A stretch of DNA of 64,000 bases from positions 32,715,127 to 32,779,126 of the forward strand of contig NC_065567.1 of the NCBI RefSeq assembly GCF_022605725.1, written 5' to 3'. This DNA comes from Anthonomus grandis grandis. Its lineage: Eukaryota; Arthropoda; Insecta; Coleoptera; Curculionidae. The notes beneath the pieces were generated by a model that saw only the letters and a program-made list of their open reading frames with translations, was not told the origin of the DNA and made no database searches. How positions within the stretch are numbered: the first letter of the stretch is position 1; the number at the start of each line of letters is the position of its first letter. A program made the translations under genes and the position numbers. Shown one piece after another: positions 57,147-64,000 of this stretch.

Positions 57147-59978
57147 ATGCAGACCAGCTACATAAAAGGTGAATGTACAGATATGTGTCCACCTGCTGAA
57201 AGGGAACTGTAAGTATAATTTTTAGTTAATTTATTTATAATTAATTAATTATTAAGAATTTGTCGGAGAGCCGAGTAAAACTCGGTTGTAAAAGTGGAAG
57301 TTGGTGTGCCACAGGGTACAGTGCTGGGGCCAGTCCTGTTTAACATTTATATGAATGGGATTTTTTCTGTGTCGAATGAGGGAAGGGTTCTCTGTTTTGC
57401 GGATGACAGTGTCATTATAGTAAATGGCAATACATGGCAATCAGCTATTAGAAAAGCAGAATTAGCAATAGCATACATAAAGAGATGGTTGGATTTTAGT
57501 TTGTTATCACTTAATATTGATAAGACCCATTTTATGATGTTTGCATTGACTCGGGCAACCCTTCCTAAAGTTCAAGAGCTCAAGGTACATGATTATCTTT
57601 GCACTGCAAATCTACCGTTAAAAGAAAATGTAATATTAAGTATCTAGGTGTATTCATGGATGAAAATTTAACTTGGAAATCACACATAAAATTTGTAACT
57701 GCTAAAATAAGGAAGTTGATTTATAAGTTTTATGAGCTACATAACATCCTACCAATTAAAATTCTTAAAACTATATATTTATCTTTAATTGAATCAATTC
57801 TAAACTATGGTATTATTGTCTGGGGAAATGCTCGAAAAACTTTTATGTCAGCTTTAAATGTAGCACAAAAGTATATAATTAAAATAATGTATTTTAAAAA
57901 CAGAGGATACCCATCTGAATTGCTATTTCATGAATGCAAATTATTGACCTTAGAACAACTCTACATAGTGGCAGCACTTAGATTTATGTTAAAAACAGAT
58001 TTTTATAAACAGGAAATATCTCATCAATTAAATACTAGAAATTCATCTCGGCAAAATGTTATACCTTTAGTAAATAGTTCAGCCAAACAGAGACATATCT
58101 ATTTTCTTGGTCCCAAACTGTACAATTTCCTGCCTCTTTCACTAAGAACAGGAAACTATCGTCAAATTAAAAATAGATTTAAAAAGTGGCTTATTGATAG
58201 TGAGGTTAATAATTTTGGCTAGATTAACTTGTTAATTCCTTCTCACTAGATTTCTTTTTCCACTAAATTAGCTTAGTCTCTTTCCATAAATTAACATTAT
58301 ATAACTTCATTATTATTATTATTATTGTTTATTGTTCATTGTTCATTTACTTAAGTATTTCTTAAAAATGTAAGTATTAACTACTGCACACACAGATTTA
58401 TAATCCATTCTGCAGTTTAAAGTAAATTGTATAAAAAACAAATGTATTAAGTTTGAATAAATTGAAAATTGAAATATCTTAGCCTAGGGTACAAAAGAGT
58501 AATTTTTCAATAGTAGAGTATATGACACTGTAAATTAAATTTTGGGGTATATCTAATGATTTACTGTACATTTTTAGAAGAAAAAATGAAAGGCTAATTC
58601 ACATTCTCGAACTCTCACCAGACTCCAAACCAGAAAGAGAAAGAATGGTGAAATGTTTTGTAAGGTCGGCAGCTGGAAAAGACATGCATGACCCAAAAAA
58701 TTTAAGAACCCCCGAGACCCTACTGAAGACTGTGAACTATTTGGTGATTGAGTAAGCCTTATTATATGAGCATTTTTTCAAATAATGTTTAAGAATTTTA
58801 TTTAATATTTATTCTATTTAAGAATTCTACCAAATAAAGTGCATCCAGCTCATCTCACATTTGACTTTATAACAGATAGACTGAGGTCTGTAAGACAGGA
58901 TATGGTTATTCAAAACCTTCCTATGGCTTGTAGTATCTGTTTACTGCAACCAATTGTAAGGCTTTATGCCTATGCTACTTACAGGTATTGTTTTCTTAAA
59001 GGACTAAATTTTTCAATCATTGTAAAATTGTTATTCAATCATTTGTACTTTTACAGACTATGTGAAGAACCAATAGCAAATTTTGATCCTTACATAAACA
59101 AAACACACTTACAAGAATGCCTCAAAAGACTTCTTTGCCTGTATGATGAATGTGACAGGATGTTTGGCTGTGAAAATGATGATCTGAAAAATGCATCCTT
59201 CATGAAGGTTTTAGAACAAAACAGACCTTTATTTGAGGCAATGTATCTAGTGTTGAATTTGGGCAATACAATTGCTCTAACCAGGGCACTAAGCTTGCCC
59301 AAGATGTGGAAGTAAGCAATCTCCTTTATTAGGTTAATGAAAGTGGTGCACCTTTAGATTTTATTTTAGAACGGATGTTGTAATCATGGCAATCTCATTA
59401 TCTAGAGACTATAATAAAAATAATTTTGTCAGAGTTTGCCAAGGTTTCTATAAGATTCCAACTTTGCTTAAAGGACTTGCTGCGATTCATCTCCCAGAAA
59501 TACGAAGGTACTTTATAAATACCCATTTAATTATATAAAATAATATAGGCTTATTTTCCCTTTTTATAGGAAAGCATTTAAAGTCATGTCTGTAGCATAT
59601 AATAGCAAACATCTCACTTTTCCCATGATTAAGTTAAAAGAAATGCTTCTCTATGATAAGAAAGAGGTGCTAAAACAGGATCTGAAAAGTTATGGCTTTA
59701 AGTTTGACCAATGCAGAGTCCACTTTTTACGTACTGATTATGTAGAACCAAGTAACCCTGTGAGTAAAATAAATAATGAAAGTTTTAGTCATTAATTTAA
59801 AAGCCTTTCTGAGAAAAATGTTAATATGTTGCCTCCTCATATATTTTGTTAATTATAATAATTACCATCCCCATAATGATAACAATTAACTTTTTAGCTG
59901 CCTCCCAAGCATATTAATTTTATTGATGAAGAATTCAAAGATGTGGAAATACCAGACTTAATTTTAAATATCCAATAA
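57147..59978 (+). CDS. Sac3d1: SAC3D1-like SAC3/GANP-domain protein
   Basis: SAC3/GANP (PCI-type helical) proteins act in mRNA export as scaffold of TREX-2; the short SAC3D1 (SHD1) branch is linked to centrosome and spindle function. Seven exons close in frame: 57147-57208, 58578-58751, 58823-58984, 59057-59311, 59370-59507, 59570-59759, 59898-59978; 353 residues. The family start motif is intact: GECTDMCPPAERELRKNERL (G.C..MCP..ER..R), followed by RMVKCFVRSAAGKDMHDP, then LRTPETLLKTVNYL, HLTFDFITDRLRSVRQDM and ALSLPKMW, all typical of the SAC3/GANP domain (residues ~8-260). There is no extra N- or C-terminal region as in GANP/Xmas, which favours SAC3D1. The first intron contains a LINE in sense orientation. 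A poly(A) signal AATAAA is at 60003-60008. Confidence 0.92.
57265..58480 (+). mobile_element. 5'-truncated LINE in the first intron of the SAC3D1-like gene
   Basis: The best preserved LINE here. Two long overlapping frames (57294-57647 and 57599-58222) differ by one frameshift. They encode VGVPQGTVLGPVLFNIYMNG, the FADD catalytic box (RVLCFADDSVIIVNG), WLDFSLLSLNIDKTHFM, then IKYLGVFMDENLTWKSHI, the YGIIVWGNA region and a C-terminal RQIKNRFKKWLIDSE. The upstream RT, endonuclease and gag are absent. It ends in an AATAAATTGAAAATTGAAA-like tail near 58456. Few stops suggest a fairly recent insertion. Confidence 0.8.
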
Positions 59979-60699
59979 TTAGTTTTATTAGCCGAAATAT
60001 GGAATAAATATAATTAATTCAATATCTGATATTTATTGATATTTTGAAAAAAATCATGTGATTTTTAAATGAGACTGTTCCATATTTCAGCCACTTACTG
60101 AATGTTTTTTATGTGTTGTGTTCCTTTTTTTTATGTTTTTTATTTGTGGCCAAATCTTATGAAACAATGTACCTGAAAACTTAGAGACTTATATATTTGG
60201 TTTCTTTGGCCAGCATTTTCTTTTAGGATATATTTTATATTTTTATACTAATAAAAAAACTATAATTATTTTAACAATGGCGTTTTAGTTAGTTTGATCC
60301 CCAAAGGTATTGAAAAAAACAATTAATTTACTCCCAAGTATTACAAATCCCACAAGATTGAGAAAGAAAACTATAAAGTTTTCCTAAGTAACTTGCAATT
60401 TTTTTTATGGGACATTAACAGACATTTTGTTTTGGAAATGTTTTATTGCTTTTTTGTAATTAACAGAATTGCCTTGGAAAATAGTGTTAACAAAGAGAAA
60501 TTAGTTGTGTAGTACTATAACAAATAAATGTAAAACTAAAATTCTCATATAAGCAACTAGTTTTCTGTGACAATTTTCTTAATAATCAAATTGATCCTAA
60601 AGCATATAATCTACCTAGAATTGGGTTTTAAATTTCACTCCTATAATAAACTAATTCTAGAGAACAAAATGCTAAAAATTTGTTAAAAGATGCTATTAA
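59979..60699. other. Tail-to-tail intergenic region (SAC3D1-like and ERG28-like)
   Basis: AT-rich 720 bases with the SAC3D1-like poly(A) signal at 60003-60008. No further gene or repeat recognised. Confidence 0.4.
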
Positions 60700-61230
60700 T
60701 CAATTTTTCCTCGCAGGTTTCCTTCTCCTCATGCTTCCAGCTTGTTTAAGCAGTTGAGCATTTTCTTCTTCACTCCCAAGTCTCAGACCCCAAATGTCCA
60801 GTTTGTTAGGCAAGTAGAACAGTGCAATTAATGTGACTATATTTAAGACACAGGGAAATACAACTGTCGGGTTTAAGGAGGAGGAGTGAAAGTAAACTGT
60901 CTCACTTAAATAAAGCATTATTGTTACAGCCAGTGACCATTTTCCTAAGTCTACAACTGGCTTGTTATGTATGAAAAGCGTGCTGTAGATAAGAACTAAT
61001 GCCTTCAACAATGCAAACAGACCTATTATCCTTGAAGTGGTGTACTCTTCATCGTTGTAATTTATCAAATCTTTTGTAAGGAAAGATCTTCTTTCTATGT
61101 AACTTTTGGCTGTGATTCCTAAGTCCATAAAGGCTACAAATCCTATCCAACCCCTGAAGGCGTATAAAACTTTGCTATCGCCATCCATACCTTTTTTAAC
61201 TGTAAGGTTTCCACTTCTAATTAATATCAC
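60700..61230 (-). CDS. ERG28-like ER membrane protein
   Basis: ERG28 is a small multi-pass ER protein that, in yeast, tethers sterol C-4 demethylation enzymes. Insects do not make sterols de novo, so its role here must differ. One uninterrupted minus-strand frame, 176 residues (162 from the second Met, MDGDSKVLYAFRG, which may be the real start; human protein 140). Four hydrophobic segments are visible: GWIGFVAFMDLGITA, IIGLFALLKALVLIYSTLF, SLAVTIMLYLSETVYF, and FPCVLNIVTLIALFYL. The hallmark after the second helix, IHNK, matches human DIHNK, and the preceding TSRIIGLFALL corresponds to the human RTFGIWTLL segment. The tail is basic (RRRKPARKN), resembling an ER-retention di-lysine/arginine tail. 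No intron seen. Downstream tail-to-tail with the SAC3D1-like gene. Confidence 0.8.
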   Translation of the reverse strand: MILIRSGNLTVKKGMDGDSKVLYAFRGWIGFVAFMDLGITAKSYIERRSFLTKDLINYNDEEYTTSRIIGLFALLKALVLIYSTLFIHNKPVVDLGKWSLAVTIMLYLSETVYFHSSSLNPTVVFPCVLNIVTLIALFYLPNKLDIWGLRLGSEEENAQLLKQAGSMRRRKPARKN

Positions 61231-62340
61231 ATACTTTCAATTTTTATATAACTTAACGGTAGGCGCATGTTGCGGAAACGAGGATCGTAATCGGTTTTTA
61301 AATCGTATAAATAGTTATAGTGCATTACTGTTACATCTGGAATGCGTATAAATAAGTAAAACTCTTTAATTTTAGAATTTAGCTAAAAATATGATGGACA
61401 TATCACAAGCAAAAACATTTTTAAGGAAATGTCCAAAACCATCAGCTGTTCGAATGCCTCTTTTCGTTTGTTACTTCACCATTAGGTTATTTGAGTGAAG
61501 TCAATATTTTGTTTTTTGGTGTCAGACATCGGCGGTGAGAAATGTTTCATATTAAACACTTAAGTTTAATCTTATGATTCCGTACAGTACCTTTATCTCT
61601 ACAGATTAAACAACAATAATAATAATAATAATAATTATATTTCCTCACTACAAAGTACATATACAAAATACAGTTCCTTAACTGAAGAACATGTCGAAAT
61701 CTAATATTAAAACTACTTTTACAAAACAATCATCCTTCCACTTCTCACTTATTATGCTAATCTTAAACACAAATTATTGAGATTTTAAAAGGGCTATATG
61801 TCATCAGTAAAAAGCACAAGATAATTGGTCAACAGATAATTCTGTATTTTAGAAAAAAGAGGAGTTACAGAATTGATACCTGGGGAACTCAGACACCAGA
61901 CATTCTTTGAGAAAGTTTGTTGTATTCTACCTAATAAACAATTGCAAACTAACTGCTGACTTAACAGACTAAACTTTAAAGATAGTATTTGAGTAATAAA
62001 TTAAAGAAAATTGGAAAACAATGTTCTCCTTGGGGTACCCCTGAGGAAGAAAAGTAGTTATTTATGGATATGAAATCAGCTTGATTAAAGTCATAAAAAT
62101 AGGTTACTGGTAGTTGGTAGATCCAAGTAATTGGCTTTACTATTTGGTAGTTGCAGCTCAAGAGCAGGATGATACGGATCTGGCCCGTCTAGACCATTAG
62201 ACTTAGTTGTTAAGGTGGAATGAAAGGTTATAAAACGAAGGTCAATAATTGTTCCATGATCATTAACCACTGCATATCTATATATGAACATTTAGATTCA
62301 GAATATATGGTTGCAAAATATACAGATATAGAATATATTC
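61231..62340. other. Upstream region of ERG28-like gene, non-coding
   Basis: A somewhat GC-richer patch near 61255-61300 may belong to the ERG28-like promoter. An (AAT)n microsatellite lies at 61611-61636. Near 61976-62160 the minus strand has a weak LINE-like reading (SSSGVPQGEHCFPIFFNLLL), probably a small RT fragment. Confidence 0.35.
61611..61636. repeat. (AAT)n microsatellite
   Basis: Uninterrupted AATAATAAT… of eight or so units. Confidence 0.85.
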
Positions 62341-62344
62341 ATCA

Positions 62345-62432
62345 AGCCGACCCCGGTAGCACCGTGGGCAAAGGGCAAAGTGTTCACGATGCGATCGTGT
62401 GGTCTCAGGTTCGAATCCTGGCACGGGCATGG
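62345..62432 (+). repeat. tRNA-like sequence (tRNA relic or SINE head)
   Basis: Has a B-box GGTTCGAATCC (62408-62418) inside a plausible T arm (TCAGG-TTCGAAT-CCTGG), an A-box-like TAGCACCGTGGGC near 62356, and a perfect CACGAT-GCG-ATCGTG stem near 62386 in the anticodon-arm position. The acceptor arm pairs only partly (CCC…GGG) and the D region is too long, so it is not a normal tRNA. No CCA or poly-T terminator is seen directly after. It ends near the left end of the Harbinger element. Confidence 0.45.
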
Positions 62433-62700
62433 TTGTTTGTGTTTGTCTTAAGGCAGGAACAGACTAAGCAAACATTGTTGAGCAACAGTTGATCAACTCG
62501 GCTCAATTTATACGTGTTGCTCAACTCTTGACAAACTGTTGCATGATGTTCGCTCCCGAGGCGGTACATCAAAGGAAATGTTGACCAACAGTGCGTCAAC
62601 AGTTTCGCCGGTGTATACGTGCGCAAACTTGTCAATACGCATTTAGTCTAATTCATTCGAGAGCGGTACATCGGCAGAGTAACGTTCAATTCATTTGAAA

Positions 62701-63041
62701 ATGTCGCACGATTGGTCAGAAGACCAAGTTCTAAATTTGATAGAGCTTATAAAAGGGAACATTCAAATATATGGAATCCCGAAAATGAAGCTTATAAAAA
62801 CAAACATAAACGAACTGACGCATTCAATATTATAGCGACTGTTCTAGAACTATCCCGAGAAGAAATTGAGAGGAAATGGAAAGTTCTGCAAACCCAGTTT
62901 AGACGGGCATGTGCAAAAAGCGTCACAAAATCTGGCCAAGGAACAAATGAATTATACGTGTCCCGTTGGTTTGGATATAAACATTTAATGTTTTTACAAG
63001 ACAAGAATACACCAAAACATACAAGAGATACTCAAGAACAA
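62701..63041 (+). pseudogene. MADF/Myb-like DNA-binding accessory gene of Harbinger, frameshifted
   Basis: Starts MSHDWSEDQVLNLIELI at 62701, then a frameshift near 62750 moves to YKREHSNIWNPENEAYKNKH, RTDAFNIIATVLELSREEIE and WKVLQTQFRRACAKSVTKSG. LI.LY…..LW.P....Y.....R..A…I...L……..WK.L…FRR is the MADF domain. The region after SGQGTNELYVSRWFGYKHLM ends at a GTAAGT that may be a donor. In active Harbingers this protein helps transposase reach the nucleus and DNA. Confidence 0.7.
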
Positions 63042-63083
63042 GTAAGTAAACTTTTTTATTTCTTTATAATGAAACATATTATT

Positions 63084-63890
63084 TTATTCCATTCTGTCTT
63101 GCCAAGGCACTCTTCCATAGCCTGAAAAATAATGTGCAAATTGTTCTCGAACTTCCTGTGCTACTCTGGTTGATTTTCTACCAATTCTATTTAACTTCAT
63201 AAATGTAGATGAAGGTTCTGGTTCGTTTCGCCAAGATCCATGAACCAAAATGCCCGTTGAAACATCTTCAATCAGGTTCCAGGGGCAGCATAACAGCCCA
63301 TAATTGTTTTAGTATTTTGTAAAAAATTATGTAAGTAACAATTATTTCAGCAGTAGTAGGTTGCAAAAGCAAGGGCTCGCAAAACTCGAAATACAGATGA
63401 CATAACGCCAAAAGCATTTTCCACTACTCGTCTTGCGATAATCTGTAATTAAATGAGCGTTGGAACGTCCCCTTTAAATGTTCGCCGGGTAATGGTTTCA
63501 TCAGGTTCTCCTGTAGAGGAAACGCATCGTCGCAAACAAATACAAAATGTGTTGTTCTGTCCTGTTGTCCTGGCAGGAGTTTTTCAGCTGGTAAATTTAA
63601 AGTCCCATTATTTAGTTTTCTCGCGAAAAGTATATTTTTAAAAACACCACCATCTGAAATTCGTCTTTGCATCTACTACTGCCATAAGGACAATACTGAA
63701 AGGGCCCTTGTAATTATAATATTCGCTTCCACTTAGAGGCATTGTAGTACGACGTGTTTACCGTCAATGGCTCCTAAGCATTGAGGAAAATTCCATAAGT
63801 TTTCATAGTCATCGGAAAATTTTGAGCCACTCTTCAGGTGAATCTGGTAACTGAAAAAAAAACATTATTTAAAAAAAGGATATCCAGTTA
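63084..63890 (-). pseudogene. Harbinger transposase, decayed
   Basis: Minus-strand blocks in changing frames: NLWNFPQCLGAIDGKHVVLQ (first catalytic Asp, ~63800), MPLSGSEYYNYKGPFS with VLMAVVDAK (~63740-63670), RISDGGVFKNILFARKLNNG (~63660), FVCDDAFPLQENLMKPLPGE (second Asp, ~63545-63480), RRVVENAFGVM (Glu, ~63430), and an open C-terminus …EDVSTGILVHGSWRNEPEPS … FSGYGRVPWQDRME with stop at 63084. All three DDE residues remain visible, but at least three frameshifts separate them. Confidence 0.75.
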
Positions 63891-64000
63891 AGGCCTCAAT
63901 TGTTCATTAAGTGCCCTATGACCTCCCAACATCTAAATATGTACTCTGCATATTATTATTATACCCCTACTATAGGCATGTATAATTTGTTTCAGGACTT
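63891..64000 (-). mobile_element. Continuation of the Harbinger transposase region to the window edge
   Basis: Lies upstream of the transposase blocks on the minus strand; likely the N-terminal part of the same gene or an intron, but no motif is readable. Confidence 0.25.

Larger units (their letters stand above)
62450..64000. mobile_element. PIF/Harbinger DNA transposon, left end and two genes, cut by window end
   Basis: From about 62450 a region with repeated GTTGA/TCAAC strings (GTTGAGCAACAGTTGATCAA, then TTGCTCAACTCTTGAC, then GTTGACCAACAGTGCGTCAA) looks like the subterminal part of the element. It contains a MADF-type accessory gene on plus and a decayed DDE transposase on minus, tail to tail, the usual layout of animal Harbinger elements. 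A TTA preceding AGGCAGGAAC at 62449 could be the 3-bp target duplication. The right end is outside the window. Confidence 0.65.

Noticed and set aside
62345..62432. Functional tRNA gene
   Set aside because: Acceptor stem pairs poorly, D region is too long and no T-run terminator follows.

Overview
The window looks like about 64 kb of AT-rich insect nuclear DNA. The genes have many short exons with GT-AG introns, their predicted proteins resemble animal and insect orthologues, and the rest is packed with insect-type transposon relics: Jockey/CR1-like and R4/Dong-like LINEs, a Penelope-like element, pogo-like, Tc1/mariner and Harbinger DNA transposons. A beetle is plausible, but that is an inference; nothing in the window names the species.

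Layout. Positions 1-16,000 hold almost only decayed repeats: a LINE tail, a CpG-rich nested repeat element at 1249-2098, two R4/Dong-like relics at 2470-5560, LINE relics, a degenerate ~185-bp tandem array near 11.3-12 kb, and one orphan exon. From 16 to 31 kb there are four host genes: a membrane-type Xaa-Pro aminopeptidase paralogue (+), an SLC16/monocarboxylate-transporter-like gene (-), a small hotdog acyl-CoA thioesterase (-) and, divergent from it, the G-protein gamma-1 subunit (+). From 31,271 to 53,260 one gene on the minus strand, the GDAP2 orthologue (macro domain plus CRAL-TRIO domain), spans 22 kb because its introns are full of transposons. From 57 to 61 kb a SAC3D1-like gene (+) and an ERG28-like gene (-) lie tail to tail. 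The window ends in a tRNA-like sequence next to a PIF/Harbinger element with a MADF gene and a decayed transposase.

For five multi-exon genes the exon phases were followed by hand and every junction used closes in frame: aminopeptidase (first exon missing, 684 residues visible), SLC16-like (505), thioesterase (153), GDAP2 (506) and SAC3D1-like (353). G-gamma-1 gives 70 residues and ERG28 is a single open frame of 176.

Main points for a second look: (1) the aminopeptidase is structurally intact but has lost most of the metal-binding residues of its family, so it is probably a conserved pseudoenzyme; (2) GDAP2 has two ATG-starting exons deep in its introns that end in exactly the same split-codon phase as the exon before the CRAL-TRIO half, which suggests CRAL-TRIO-only isoforms from internal promoters; (3) a perfect 44-bp palindrome with a 5-bp target duplication sits in a LINE, and several other near-perfect hairpins with 13-21-bp arms recur through the window; (4) a Penelope-like element has long inverted ends and a hammerhead-like motif. 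No prokaryotic-type operon, CRISPR array or rRNA gene was seen.
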